A DNA stretch of 64,000 nt from Dokdonia pacifica (GCF_900188275.1 NZ_FZNY01000009.1:1-64000); one strand, 5' to 3'; positions 18,141-27,310 are shown, counted from the stretch's first letter. Numbers and translations are program-made. The notes: generated by a model from the letters alone, not told the origin.

Positions 18141-18902
18141 ATGATGACGATCAACCTTATCGGAACTGGAAACGTAGCATGGCATTTGGCAAATCATTTG
18201 GCTAAAATACCTGAGTGTACACTACAACAAATAGCAGGACGTTCTCCAGAAAAAAGAGAAAAGTTTAAGCATTTAGCAGAAAACGTTGTTACGATAGATG
18301 CGCTACAACCAGCTACGGTTACAATCATTGCTGTATCAGATAATGAGATAGAAAAGGTAGCAACTTTAGTTCCCTACCAAGACACCTTAGTAGTTCATAC
18401 ATCAGGAAGCATTACCATCGAAGCGATTTCTCAAAACCGTAAAGGTGTTTTTTATCCGTTACAGAGTTTTTCTAAAAACGATACCGTAGACTTTACAAAC
18501 ATTCCTATTTGTATAGAAGCAACAACCAAAGACGATCTGGATATACTTCAAAAACTAGCGCTATTTTTAAGCACAAAAGTGTATCACATAGATAGTCATC
18601 AGAGAAAACAAGCACACTTGGCAGCTGTATTTGTAAATAATTTTACCAATCATTGTTATACTATTGCACAAGAGCTGTGTGATACCCATCAAATTCCATT
18701 TGAGTTATTACATGCGTTGGTAGGCAAAACAGCCCAAAAAGCCATAGACCACTCCCCTAGCGATGTACAAACTGGTCCTGCAAAACGGAATGACACACAA
18801 GTGATCAATGAGCACTTAGATATGCTCCAACAAGAAGACCATAAATCAATATACCAAACCCTTACAGCATCTATTATAGCACATTATGGAAAAGAGTTAT
18901 AA
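18141..18902 (+). CDS. Rossmann-fold / DUF2520 oxidoreductase-like protein
   Basis: 253 residues. N-terminal Rossmann domain with a GxGxxA nucleotide loop (LIGTGNVAWHLA) and 'GRSPEK', then 'VSDNEI', 'HTSGS', 'GVFYPLQSFSK', and a C-terminal helical DUF2520 domain ('HLAAVFVNNFTNHCY', 'VQTGPAKRNDTQVI'). These proteins resemble F420/NADP-dependent or ketopantoate-type reductases; the substrate is not known. The start ATG ATG at 18141 fits well. It overlaps the KdsC-like gene by 17 bases, so they form an operon. Confidence 0.85.
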   Translation: MMTINLIGTGNVAWHLANHLAKIPECTLQQIAGRSPEKREKFKHLAENVVTIDALQPATVTIIAVSDNEIEKVATLVPYQDTLVVHTSGSITIEAISQNRKGVFYPLQSFSKNDTVDFTNIPICIEATTKDDLDILQKLALFLSTKVYHIDSHQRKQAHLAAVFVNNFTNHCYTIAQELCDTHQIPFELLHALVGKTAQKAIDHSPSDVQTGPAKRNDTQVINEHLDMLQQEDHKSIYQTLTASIIAHYGKEL

Positions 18903-19413
18903 AGAATACCTTCACCAAATCACCACTTTTATTTTTGACGTAGATGGCGTCCTTACTGACGGAACTTTAAAAATCACCACCGACGGACAAATGCATCGTG
19001 AGATGAATGTAAAAGATGGATACGCCTTAAAAACAGCTCTTAATGAAGGCTATAACGTATGCATTATTTCTGGAGGAACAGATGAAGGTGTACGTCATCG
19101 TTTACAAGGATTAGGGATCAAAAATGTCTATCTAGGAGCACATCAAAAGGTACACCAACTCACAGAATACATCAACGAACATAATATCCAAACAGAAAAC
19201 ATCTTATATATGGGAGATGACATTCCAGATTATCCTGTGATGAAAATGGTGGGATTACCCGCTTGCCCTCAAGATGCTGTCAAAGAGATCAAAGAAGTCT
19301 CCAAATATATATCACACAAAAATGGCGGAAAAGGCTGTGTACGTGATGTCATTGAGCAAGTACTAAAAGTACAAGGCAAATGGATGCGTGAGTTTGACGC
19401 AGGGAGTCATTAA
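18886..19413 (+). CDS. kdsC: KdsC-like HAD phosphatase (KDO-8-phosphate phosphatase)
   Basis: 175 residues, standard for the C0-capped HAD family. It removes phosphate from KDO 8-phosphate on the way to lipopolysaccharide core. HAD motif I is FDVDGVLTDG (residues ~18-27), motif II 'IISGGTDEG' and motif III/IV 'MGDDIPDYPVM'. It starts inside the end of the DUF2520 gene. In related genomes, as I recall, this pair is directly followed by UbiA and Maf genes; here those genes lie 11.6 kb further on (31005), after an accessory block. Confidence 0.88.
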   Translation: MEKSYKEYLHQITTFIFDVDGVLTDGTLKITTDGQMHREMNVKDGYALKTALNEGYNVCIISGGTDEGVRHRLQGLGIKNVYLGAHQKVHQLTEYINEHNIQTENILYMGDDIPDYPVMKMVGLPACPQDAVKEIKEVSKYISHKNGGKGCVRDVIEQVLKVQGKWMREFDAGSH

Positions 19414-19753
19414 TTTTTTAATCTATAGTTGTTAGTCTTTAGTCATAGTTGACAACTAATAAAGAACTTCATAATGTCTTTCTCTCCCTCTGGGAGAGAT
19501 GCCCAAAGGGCAGTGAGGGATCTCGCGAAAGCGTATAAAAACACAACTTTCTCCATATCAAGCTTAAATATCACTTCACTTTAACACTAAAAAAACGTTG
19601 TTATTGACTACTATCACTAGTATAGTGTAACATTTTCCATTTTTTGCTACTAATCAAGAAAGCTTTTGAAAAAAGGAATTCCGTAAATCAATTTTTTTAC
19701 CGAAATTGAACCTTCAATTTAAGTACGTTCAACAATTAAAACTATCCATACCT
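19414..19753. other. Intergenic repeat-bearing region
   Basis: About 340 bases with no supported gene. It holds dispersed-repeat debris: a hairpin with CTCTCCC / GGGAGAG arms near 19482-19500, a GCCC/GGGC hairpin right after it, and a half palindrome TCGCGAAAGCGTATA at 19523-19537. This is the left border of the accessory block. The frame of the next gene is open from 19706. Confidence 0.65.
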
Positions 19754-21100
19754 ATGTCTGATGATTTTGACTTATTAGAAACCAATGACGCGTCTCAAGA
19801 AAAAACTGAAAAAGTAGATGTAAACTGGGGGAAAGCTGTAGATACTATGAAATCTAAGCTTGCTCAGGAAGACGATCCTGAAATGCGCCAGAAAATCCTA
19901 AACGCAACACTAGATGATGTGGTGGGAATGGCTGAAAAAGACAGAACATCACTGCTGGACGCAATTAAAGACCTTACCGATTATCAAGATGAGGTAGGTA
20001 TTATTTTTGAAAAATTCTCTACCCTAAATGCCAATGAGCAAAAAGTAATAGACGATGCACAAAAAGCTTTAGAGCGTGCAAAGATGGAACTGGAAGATGC
20101 TCAAAATGTAAAAGACAATTGGTGGAATAACCTTTGGGGACGTAAAGCAAAAATCCAAAAGAAAATAGAAGAACTCGCGGCTAAGCAAAAAATACGTGAC
20201 GGAGCAGATTTAAAAGCGAAGCAAATGTTTCAAGAGCGTATTGAGTCGGCAGATATTCAAACACTTTTAAATGAGCTTTCTTACAAATCTCAAGCTGCAG
20301 TAACACGTCTTAAAAATCGTGAGGTAGAAATCAAAGAAGTAGAAGACAAACTGCAAGTAGCAATTGTTGAAGCGAGTAAAAATCACAACAAAGCCCTTGA
20401 AAAGAAAAAGGAAACAGAAGATAAACTCGAAGAACAATATGCCCTTTTAAAGCAGGCACGTCAAGCTCTTGAAGAAGTAACAGATAAACAATCTACAGAG
20501 TACTCTGAAGCGATTGCAAAAATCACAGAATTAGAGCAAAAAGTAGAAGAACTGGAAGGGCTGAAAAATGCCTACACCACCCTTGCTGCGAGTAAAGATA
20601 GTTTTGTACACAAACATAACTTGACAATTAAAGTATTGACTTCATTACGTAGTAACTTACAAACACATAGAGCAAAGCTAAAAAGTGATACCGATGAGCG
20701 TTTAAAGTATTATGATGGTTATGTGGTGGCTTTAAAAGCACGTACCGATCAGGAATTTGCTGCGATCTTAGAACACTTAGGTGTGAAGACTGATGAGCAT
20801 ATTGGACAAACATTGGCTGCTATGCATACCGCTAGTTCTAAAGCACGTCAGGATATGATGGACAACATCCCAGTACACGAAAAAGTAATGCAAGGAGTAT
20901 ACAGCAGTTATGCTGAGTCATTGCAAGAAATTCGTGAGAAAGATGCTAATATTCAGAAAGATTTTGCCAACCGTTATGGAATTGATATGAAAGAAATCTT
21001 TGAAGAGTATTATGCAACCGATGGCGATGCACCTGCTGGTGATGGCGAGCCAACTCCAGAAAAGAACGACGATGCTGGAGATGATGATCTTTTAGGGTAA
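19754..21100 (+). CDS. Large coiled-coil protein of the accessory block
   Basis: Starts at ATG 19754 (MSDDFDLLETNDAS), giving 448 residues; an upstream in-frame start at 19706 adds a poor leader. There is no signal peptide or membrane span. The middle (~90-320) is long heptad-rich coiled coil dense in E/K/A, followed by a helical C-terminal region (~330-430) and an acidic, Gly/Pro-rich tail ending 'DDAGDDDLLG'. A Trp-rich spot ('NWWNNLWGR') breaks the coil. It resembles coiled-coil proteins sometimes labelled 'microtubule-binding' by automatic pipelines; that label has no functional meaning here. Inference: a cytoplasmic scaffold or PspA/TelA-like partner of the AAA+ ATPase encoded two genes on. 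Confidence 0.75.
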   Translation: MSDDFDLLETNDASQEKTEKVDVNWGKAVDTMKSKLAQEDDPEMRQKILNATLDDVVGMAEKDRTSLLDAIKDLTDYQDEVGIIFEKFSTLNANEQKVIDDAQKALERAKMELEDAQNVKDNWWNNLWGRKAKIQKKIEELAAKQKIRDGADLKAKQMFQERIESADIQTLLNELSYKSQAAVTRLKNREVEIKEVEDKLQVAIVEASKNHNKALEKKKETEDKLEEQYALLKQARQALEEVTDKQSTEYSEAIAKITELEQKVEELEGLKNAYTTLAASKDSFVHKHNLTIKVLTSLRSNLQTHRAKLKSDTDERLKYYDGYVVALKARTDQEFAAILEHLGVKTDEHIGQTLAAMHTASSKARQDMMDNIPVHEKVMQGVYSSYAESLQEIREKDANIQKDFANRYGIDMKEIFEEYYATDGDAPAGDGEPTPEKNDDAGDDDLLG

Positions 21101-21109
21101 TCTTATAAA

Positions 21110-21196
21110 TACGCTTTCGCGAAATCGAACTTCTGAGACCTGCCTGCCGGCAGGTAGGTTCACAACTAATAGGAAGAGCAAAGCGGCAAAGCGTAT
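21110..21196. repeat. Composite repeat bounded by palindrome halves (87 bp)
   Basis: Begins TACGCTTTCGCGAAATCGA and ends with AAGCGGCAAAGCGTATA, so its tips are inverted. The middle has an inner palindrome of CCTGCC/GGCAGG type. It is a diverged relative of the elements at 47840 and 63287. Confidence 0.8.
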
Positions 21197-21226
21197 ACAA
21201 CTACCATAACACCTCATTATAAACCT

Positions 21227-21244
21227 CCCCTCTAGAAAGAGGGG
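21227..21244 (+). terminator. Hairpin (possible terminator or repeat)
   Basis: CCCCTCT / AGAGGGG with a 4-base loop, followed by 'atcgaggggtgtgttgtc'. The following T-run is weak. It may be a dispersed repeat rather than a true terminator. Confidence 0.4.
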
Positions 21245-21296
21245 ATCGAGGGGTGTGTTGTCATAGTTCTTAAGTAACAAAATAGCTCATACTAAT

Positions 21297-22154
21297 TTGA
21301 AAAAACCGGTTTACATACTACTCTTTTTGATGGTCATTTCACTACTTTCTTGTGGTCAAAATTTATCTGAAAGACAATTAAACGGGAGATGGTATGAAAT
21401 TCAAAACTCTGGGAATACCAAATGGGAGTTTTATCCAGATAGTCTTAATATAACAATAGAAGATAAAGAAAAAGTTGAATGGAATGCAACGAAATCAAAA
21501 ATTGAATTTGGGTATCCTACTCTTCATTGGGATTCTTTAGGAATACCTAGAAATATTATTAATAAAATTACCATCGATTACAAACTCACTGATAATAAGG
21601 ATAGTCTGTATGGAATATATCATAGTATGTATGGAGAATTTAATTTCAGCTTACTAAAAGCAAAAGATTATATAGATTTTCTTACTAAAAGATATAATAT
21701 TGATTTTTCATTACCAGATGACGATGCTGTAGAAGAAATGACACTTAGTAAATTTCACGGGCTTAATGTATTTATGGGATATTCTGGTAATAACATTATT
21801 GGAAAAACAGAGCTTTCTGATAATTTAAATCATTTTAAGTCTGATATCTTGACGTTTAAAGATAGTATTCATCCTGATGAACGGCAAGAACTAATGCATG
21901 ATAAATATCATGATTATAGGTTTCATATAAGAGTCTTTGCAGACAAAAAGATTCCAGATTCTATAATCACTCAATATTTATCTGTAACAATTGAAACTGA
22001 TGCTGCTAAAAGAAATAAATTAGTTCCTATGCCACCACCAAGAGATTCTTTACCTATTAGGATTTATAGAATGTATAAAGCTAAAGAAGAACCAGATTTT
22101 GGTTTTCTTAGAGGAAGAAAAATAAATACAAATGCTAAATATTTATATAATTAA
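21297..22154 (+). CDS. Lipoprotein of unknown function
   Basis: 285 residues from a TTG start at 21297 (MKKPVYILLFLMVISLLSCG), a clear lipoprotein signal with the lipidated Cys at ~19. The body has a lipocalin-like beginning ('LNGRWYEIQNSGNTKWEFYPD') and a long polar C-terminal part. No named family was recognised. It is more AT-rich than the ATPase and coiled-coil genes around it, lies just after a composite repeat, and starts with TTG. All this suggests a later insertion into the block. Confidence 0.72.
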   Translation: MKKPVYILLFLMVISLLSCGQNLSERQLNGRWYEIQNSGNTKWEFYPDSLNITIEDKEKVEWNATKSKIEFGYPTLHWDSLGIPRNIINKITIDYKLTDNKDSLYGIYHSMYGEFNFSLLKAKDYIDFLTKRYNIDFSLPDDDAVEEMTLSKFHGLNVFMGYSGNNIIGKTELSDNLNHFKSDILTFKDSIHPDERQELMHDKYHDYRFHIRVFADKKIPDSIITQYLSVTIETDAAKRNKLVPMPPPRDSLPIRIYRMYKAKEEPDFGFLRGRKINTNAKYLYN

Positions 22155-22171
22155 GAAAGGCACAAAGAACT

Positions 22172-22333
22172 ATGAATAAAACACAATGTATAGGAATCGG
22201 AATTATACTTATTGGAATAGCAATGTCTTTTTTCGCTAACCATACTGCCCTCACCACACTTGCGGGTGTTTTATGCGCAATTGGTTTAGGACTCGCATTA
22301 AAATTCATCCCATTTAAAAAAATGAAATCTTAA
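22172..22333 (+). CDS. Small two-span membrane protein, 53 aa
   Basis: Reads MNKTQCIGIGIILIGIAMSF, then 'FANHTALTTLAGVLCAIGLGLALKF' and a basic end 'PFKKMKS'. Two hydrophobic helices joined by a short polar turn. ATG at 22172 and TAA at 22331-22333, 18 bases before the next gene, so it is probably co-translated with it. Function is unknown. Confidence 0.65.
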   Translation: MNKTQCIGIGIILIGIAMSFFANHTALTTLAGVLCAIGLGLALKFIPFKKMKS

Positions 22334-22351
22334 TTAATAGTACCCTTCTAA

Positions 22352-23404
22352 ATGCCCATAAACGAAATCATAACGCCATTAGATAGTGCTACTTTAGAAA
22401 ACAAGGAGCAATACAAGGTGTATTTTAAAATTGTAAAACACGCATTTGATGAGCTTGTCAAGGCGCTCAAAGAAGAGCAGTTATGTACACCTTCTGAGAC
22501 TACCTATATCAAGCAGTATTGTGATTTACTTACCTATACCTTAGAAGCATTTAGAGTAAAGTACCTCTTTGATGATGAAGAAAAAATGAAGGTAGATCTT
22601 ACCGAGTCTGGACTTCCTAACTATTCTGAGTTTCGATATCTCGTAAATGATATGGAGCTTAAAAATGAATACATTCAAAAACTTCCTGCAGTAGAAACCT
22701 TAAAAGAGGAATTTCTAGAAACACTCTTAAAATACAAGGAACCTATTTCTGATAAGAAATTACATCAAGCATCTTCTATAGTCTATTATACTTCGGTAGA
22801 AAGTAAATACTTATTCAAACGTTTTGTACAAGGGAAGGTGATTAAAACAGCACCTTCGGCAGATACAGAATTTATGGTAAGCTGGGCATTTTATGATGTA
22901 GGCGTCAACAGACCTTTTATTTGCTTTATGTATTTCGATTTACATAAAGTAGACATGGAAGAGTATATCGAAGATATCTATAAAGTACTCGAAGCTACGG
23001 CAGATCGTAGCATCACCTTAGACAGTATGGCGTATGCCATCGATAAAAAATTACCAAATCTATTACCTAAAAGAATAAAGAAAATAGATTTGGGTCCGGT
23101 ACATAATGTATTTGCTAAAGACGAGCTGCAAGTCACACATGCAATCTTACAGTCTATCGTTGAAAAAAGCTTAGATCTTTCTGCATATGCAATATCTATT
23201 ACGGTGAATGAAACATTTTCTAAAGACAGTATCTTAGAAGGAAGCATCTTTAATAAACAACACCTTCAAGTCTGGGAAAATAAAAGACCCGAAAATTATT
23301 TATTTACATCACATCGAGTGATGCAATTACTCTACGATAAAATTCCGGATAAAGTCTACGGACTCACCAGAGACCCTATCGAAATTGCAACACTTAAATT
23401 ATAA
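22352..23404 (+). CDS. Unknown 350-residue protein paired with the AAA+ ATPase
   Basis: 350 residues, cytoplasmic, mostly alpha-helical in the N-terminal half ('YKVYFKIVKHAFDELVKALKE') and mixed in the C-terminal half ('VSWAFYDVGVNRPFICFMYFD', 'IDLGPVHNVFAKDELQVTHA'). I do not recognise a family or catalytic motif. The stop is three bases before the ATPase start, so the two are almost certainly co-translated. Inference: a substrate adaptor or structural partner of the ATPase. Confidence 0.75.
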   Translation: MPINEIITPLDSATLENKEQYKVYFKIVKHAFDELVKALKEEQLCTPSETTYIKQYCDLLTYTLEAFRVKYLFDDEEKMKVDLTESGLPNYSEFRYLVNDMELKNEYIQKLPAVETLKEEFLETLLKYKEPISDKKLHQASSIVYYTSVESKYLFKRFVQGKVIKTAPSADTEFMVSWAFYDVGVNRPFICFMYFDLHKVDMEEYIEDIYKVLEATADRSITLDSMAYAIDKKLPNLLPKRIKKIDLGPVHNVFAKDELQVTHAILQSIVEKSLDLSAYAISITVNETFSKDSILEGSIFNKQHLQVWENKRPENYLFTSHRVMQLLYDKIPDKVYGLTRDPIEIATLKL

Positions 23405-23407
23405 CCT

Positions 23408-25369
23408 ATGGAACACAACACAACTTTCCCTATAAAATTAAGCGAACTTGCCACCCTACGTGATGAAGCTACATCGTATTTAAAAGGTGTACAATGGGAA
23501 CAAGGTAGTAAAGCGCAACGCCGTGATAAAAATCAAAAAGATGAGTCAATCTTATTGTATCTCTCTAAAGCTACAAACGGTGGAGGAAGTGATGTCACGT
23601 CAGTTTCTAAAACCATATTAGCACTCAAAAAGAGACTCCTACCCGACTCTGTAGCTATTCCGTTGCATTTAAATCAAGCATTATATGCACTACAAGAAGG
23701 AATCACCACAGGAATCTGGTTAAAGGATAGCTATTTTGATGCCTCTGGATTATCAATTCTAAACGAACGTAAATCTACATTAGATAACAGTGGAAGACGT
23801 GAGTATGAGTCAAAAATGCATACGGCTACCGCTTTTATGCTATATGGTACAGCCTACCGCATTTTATTTGATATTAAAGAAGCAGCTTCAGACGATTTGA
23901 GCGTTATGAAAAACAAATTTGCAGGCATTCCTGAACTCTCGTTTATGAGTCCGTTGAAAGGGATTTCCTGTATGCTTTTTTATTATGACAAATACCTGAG
24001 TCATCCAGATATCATAAAATCTGATGCCGATGTTTTAGATTTTACGGTTGTCTTTTTTGAAGCCATTATTAGTGAGATCCAACAACGTATCGGTTCGTTA
24101 GAATATACAGACACTATTACTGATAGAACCTATAAACTAGAAAAAAGTGAATTTGCTGTCTCTGGATGGGAAAATGTATTTGAAGGCACGGCGGTAAGTG
24201 TTGAATTTAATAAAATACAATTTGAAGAAATTGTAGGAAACCGCGATGCTAAGCATTTCGCTCGCCGATTGACGGAGCGTATGTTGAGCTATGATTTTGA
24301 AGCAAAGAAAAATCCATTTCAAGAATTAGGTGGTTTTATGCCTGTTTTTATGGGATATGGAATTCCAGGAACTGGAAAATCGATGCTCATTGCTGCGATT
24401 GCCACACGATTAAAAGAACATTGTGATCATCTGGATATTCCATTTTTATTTCACCCTATGCCAGATACATTAATCTCTACCTTCCAAGGAGGATCGGCAG
24501 AAAAAATGGTACAATGGATGAAACCTATGCAAGACCCTTCACGACTCATTTTTGCTCCTATTGATGATGCAGAAAACAATTTACAAGAGCGTACTGCACA
24601 AGGCGTTTCGGCAGGAGTTAAAGAAGTGATTGGCGTTTTCTTGCGGTATACAGAAGGTGCGTATGCCATTAATTATGGAAACAGCTCCATTGGATTGTTT
24701 ACCAATCTTCCAGAGATGTTGGATAAAGCCGTGATCTCACGTGTACAAGGACGTTTTAAAATAGATGGCGCTCGTACCATTCCTGATTTTATAGATCAAG
24801 ATTATATCTGGTGGAATAAGCTAGAAAAGTCGATGCCCGACTTTATCAATATGACCAACCCAGAGAAATATGAGTTCTTAAGCGAACAAGGGCTTGCTAA
24901 AAACTTAGGAGAAATCTTAAACCAAAGCGAGAAACCAACAGAGGCTAAAGTTTTAGAGATATATGAGCAAGTCGCTTCTAAACACAAACAAACAGAGCAC
25001 TTATTTTTTGCCGAGTTATATAAAGAAATTCAAAAAGCATTTCCGTTTTTCTCTTCGAGAGATATTCGTAATATTCAAAGTGCTATCTCATTACGTCTCA
25101 CCGATTTTGATTTACCTGAACAGTGGTTTGAAGACCCATCGGCGTATTTCAAAAAAGACTATGACAGCAAACTCGTGCTATTACAAGACTTGATGAAGCA
25201 AAACATGAAAGGCTTGAACTTCTCAGATATTCGTCGTCAGGAAGTAGTGCGTTATCTAGATAATGTCGCTACCATTGCCGATACTGATTTTAAACGTAAA
25301 GTAGATGGGCGCGTGCATGATATGAATGTACAACTAGAAGCAAGACGTATTTTTGAAAGTGGAGAATAA
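23408..25369 (+). CDS. AAA+ ATPase of the accessory block
   Basis: 653 residues. Residues 1-290 are an unfamiliar helical domain. The AAA+ core follows: Walker A GYGIPGTGKS (316-325), Walker B 'RLIFAPIDDAEN' (379-390; Asp-Asp rather than Asp-Glu), a sensor-like 'GLFTNLPEMLDKAVISR' (429-445) and 'VQGRF' (446-450), as in classical AAA proteins. A helical C-terminal region (~470-653) ends the protein. No membrane span or protease domain. Fusion, transport or disassembly work on a partner is plausible, with the 350-residue protein and the coiled-coil protein as candidates. The Walker B second acidic residue being Asp is worth noting, since Glu normally activates water. Confidence 0.85.
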   Translation: MEHNTTFPIKLSELATLRDEATSYLKGVQWEQGSKAQRRDKNQKDESILLYLSKATNGGGSDVTSVSKTILALKKRLLPDSVAIPLHLNQALYALQEGITTGIWLKDSYFDASGLSILNERKSTLDNSGRREYESKMHTATAFMLYGTAYRILFDIKEAASDDLSVMKNKFAGIPELSFMSPLKGISCMLFYYDKYLSHPDIIKSDADVLDFTVVFFEAIISEIQQRIGSLEYTDTITDRTYKLEKSEFAVSGWENVFEGTAVSVEFNKIQFEEIVGNRDAKHFARRLTERMLSYDFEAKKNPFQELGGFMPVFMGYGIPGTGKSMLIAAIATRLKEHCDHLDIPFLFHPMPDTLISTFQGGSAEKMVQWMKPMQDPSRLIFAPIDDAENNLQERTAQGVSAGVKEVIGVFLRYTEGAYAINYGNSSIGLFTNLPEMLDKAVISRVQGRFKIDGARTIPDFIDQDYIWWNKLEKSMPDFINMTNPEKYEFLSEQGLAKNLGEILNQSEKPTEAKVLEIYEQVASKHKQTEHLFFAELYKEIQKAFPFFSSRDIRNIQSAISLRLTDFDLPEQWFEDPSAYFKKDYDSKLVLLQDLMKQNMKGLNFSDIRRQEVVRYLDNVATIADTDFKRKVDGRVHDMNVQLEARRIFESGE

Positions 25370-25486
25370 CCTAGCAAGGTAATTGAGTGATTTTCGCTTT
25401 CGCGAAAATAGTATCGAAATGACTGACTGGATTTAAAAAGAAGAAAGAATATAGAAAAGAGGACATAGACTTAAATATGAAGTTCC

Positions 25487-25525
25487 GTCATCTCGACTAT
25501 AGGAGAGATCACATAAAGTAGCTTC
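25487..25525 (+). repeat. 39-bp dispersed repeat, copy A
   Basis: Begins GTCATCTCGACTATAGGAGA and ends AAAGTAGCTTC. It matches copy B at 28447-28485 with one mismatch; the sequences upstream of both copies are also related (AGAATATAGA..ACATAGAC). Both copies are followed by a GCTTTCGCGAAAGC palindrome. Confidence 0.93.
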
Positions 25526-25592
25526 ATTGTTTTAATGAGAATTTGCTTAAAAGAACAAAACATAGAGTGTTACTCTATTTTGAAATCAAAAG

Positions 25593-25612
25593 TACGCTTT
25601 CGCGAAAGCGTA
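25593..25612. repeat. GCTTTCGCGAAAGC palindrome (perfect, intergenic)
   Basis: Perfect 20-mer TACGCTTTCGCGAAAGCGTA, 68 bases after the 39-bp repeat and about 80 bases before the DUF6638-like gene. Confidence 0.95.
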
Positions 25613-25641
25613 TTAAGAGAGATTAGAATTAAAACCATGAG

Positions 25642-25661
25642 ATGCCCACCTTCGTGGGCAT
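25642..25661. repeat. REP-like hairpin, copy 1
   Basis: ATGCCCAC, CTTC loop, GTGGGCAT: a perfect 8-bp stem. The surrounding pattern (atgaga..CCAC.TTCGTGGG.ATGAAA) recurs at 47928-47947, again just upstream of a gene. Confidence 0.8.
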
Positions 25662-25690
25662 GAAAAGAATCCGCTTACGCGGGCATACGC

Positions 25691-26929
25691 ATGAAAAAAC
25701 TAAAAGAAGCAGGATTATATGGAGGCGCATTAGTGCCCGTATCAGGATCGTTAGCACAACGCTATAACGAGTGTCTTGCCATGTTAGGAGTTGCACCTAC
25801 AGCATTAACCAATTTTGCTATAGATGCCATGGGATGGAGCCCAGAAATTGCTACAGAAAAAGGAGAAAATTATTACCTCAATATTGGAGAAGCCAATACC
25901 AATGCAATTATTATCTCTCCAGAACAGCGCTACAAACCTGTGCATATGCCAAGTCATAGTTTTGATCGAGACTTGATGGAAGCTGTATTTGCGGCAAATA
26001 ATAGAATTATAAGAGATATTACAAAAGATGCAGCCATTTGTGTACATATAGATCAAAAGATAGATGCATTTTATGAGCCTTTTGATTTATTAAGGTATGA
26101 CACGATTACAGTAACATTTGATATCTTAAACCAATTAGACGTAAAACAGGCCGAACAAAACGAACTCATTGCAACATTTCAGGAAGGGAATAATTTTATA
26201 AACCGTGAACTTCATAAAAAGCTAATTGAAAATGCTAAAAAATATGGAGATTTACGGCATCGTAAACTAACCATCGATCCGTTACCACTCAAAGTAAGCT
26301 CTTTTTATACCAGAGCTTTTGGTGGTGTGTTTGTCTTAAAAGATTTTATTACAGATATTATGATCTTTGAAGACAAAGCGGTATTTGACAAAGCTATTAC
26401 AGATACTGGACATGATGTGGCTTTATTTCATAAAGATCATGATGAGCTTATTGATAAACTAGTAAAAGACTTTATTATAGATAATGACCTTAAAAAGGCT
26501 TCAAAATCAAAGCGTTTTGACCGTATCAAAAAGCATCGATTTATGGAACACTCAAAAGAAGCAACACACTCTTTTGTTGAAATTCTAGATAGCCATTTCT
26601 TATTTAAGAAATACATTACAAGCCTTGATATTGAAGTGCAAAAACAACTGAATGGTGTAGAGCTTTTCTTCCAAAAAAGTATTATTAATAAAGAAATAAA
26701 GCAGGAAGATTATATTGATACTGTATATTATAAAGCATTACACCAGCCACATTCTTCTTTGGAAGAAGAGCAAGCAGAATTAATATGGAAACTTTTAATT
26801 AAGATGCAACCTATTGACCCGTTGCATTTATATTGGTATGATAAAGCACAGTTTTATGAAGCTTATCAAACATGGCCAGATACCTATCAAGATTGGGTAA
26901 TTCAAGGTATCTTAGAGGAGAATTCGTGA
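25691..26929 (+). CDS. DUF6638-like protein
   Basis: 412 residues, soluble. It has an N-terminal 'GLYGGALVPVSGSLAQRYNECL', an alpha/beta middle ('INDYYLN'-like acidic segments, 'KYGDLRHRKLTIDPLPLKVSSFYTR' split over two strands) and a helical C-terminus with many aromatic residues ('LHLYWYDKAQFYEAYQTWPD'). It matches my memory of the DUF6638 family of Bacteroidetes, but this cannot be confirmed here. It is flanked on both sides by the 39-bp dispersed repeat, and comes after the AAA+ gene. Function unknown; context suggests the same complex. Confidence 0.65.
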   Translation: MKKLKEAGLYGGALVPVSGSLAQRYNECLAMLGVAPTALTNFAIDAMGWSPEIATEKGENYYLNIGEANTNAIIISPEQRYKPVHMPSHSFDRDLMEAVFAANNRIIRDITKDAAICVHIDQKIDAFYEPFDLLRYDTITVTFDILNQLDVKQAEQNELIATFQEGNNFINRELHKKLIENAKKYGDLRHRKLTIDPLPLKVSSFYTRAFGGVFVLKDFITDIMIFEDKAVFDKAITDTGHDVALFHKDHDELIDKLVKDFIIDNDLKKASKSKRFDRIKKHRFMEHSKEATHSFVEILDSHFLFKKYITSLDIEVQKQLNGVELFFQKSIINKEIKQEDYIDTVYYKALHQPHSSLEEEQAELIWKLLIKMQPIDPLHLYWYDKAQFYEAYQTWPDTYQDWVIQGILEENS

Positions 26930-26954
26930 TAATTCTTAAAATAAAACATGAATA

Positions 26955-27251
26955 ATGAATAAAATTAATTTTAAAAGTTGGGCATTTCGTTTCATGGTTT
27001 GGGTGATTATCATAAATATAATAATTGCATATTTGACGGCCACTTATGTTGGTTTTTTTTATACTGAAGACAACACTGGTCAAGTCATTTTTAGACTTGG
27101 ATTGGTTGCCACGCTTTTATTGGTTTTAAGTATATTATTTATCATTTTAAGTATCATTAAAAAAGAAAATAGAAATTACCAATTTTGGGTTGCTACTGTT
27201 GGAATATTTGTATTTGGAGGTTTTCCGTTAGTAATGGCTGTATTTGGGTAG
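26955..27251 (+). CDS. Small three-span membrane protein, 98 aa
   Basis: 98 residues with three hydrophobic stretches (~10-32 'FRFMVWVIIINIIIAYLTA', ~42-67 'VIFRLGLVATLLLVLSILFI' and ~76-97 'FWVATVGIFVFGGFPLVMAV'), joined by short polar turns, one acidic (TEDNTG). No recognised family. It starts 25 bases after the DUF6638-like gene. Its stop is immediately followed by the purine-rich repeat that opens the four-helix-bundle cassette. Confidence 0.65.
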   Translation: MNKINFKSWAFRFMVWVIIINIIIAYLTATYVGFFYTEDNTGQVIFRLGLVATLLLVLSILFIILSIIKKENRNYQFWVATVGIFVFGGFPLVMAVFG

Positions 27252-27255
27252 TGAT

Positions 27256-27308
27256 AAGAAGAGAAGAGAAGAGAAGAGAACAGAGAACAGAGAACAGAGA
27301 GCAAAGAG
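27256..27308 (+). repeat. Purine-only simple repeat (left flank of four-helix cassette)
   Basis: A run built from AGAAG/AGAAC pentamers: about four GAAGA-type units, then three AGAGAAC-type units. It is nearly pure A/G and is complementary in character to the C/T tract at 27790-27822 on the other side of the cassette. Confidence 0.85.
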
Positions 27309-27310
27309 AA

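Larger units (their letters stand above)
25370..25690. other. Repeat-dense intergenic region
   Basis: 321 bases without a gene. It holds four kinds of repeat: a palindrome relative at 25391-25409, a 39-bp dispersed repeat at 25487-25525, a perfect 20-bp palindrome at 25593-25612, and an ATGCCCAC/GTGGGCAT hairpin at 25642-25661 followed by a CCGC/GCGG hairpin near 25671. Confidence 0.85.

Noticed and set aside
17820-18197. 125-residue minus-strand ORF upstream of ccsBA with a membrane-like segment (IICLLWVIFALGKLAK)
   Set aside because: It overlaps the start of ccsBA and the start of the DUF2520 gene in other frames, and most of it shadows ccsBA. The 170-bp gap part looks protein-like, so a short real gene there cannot be fully excluded.
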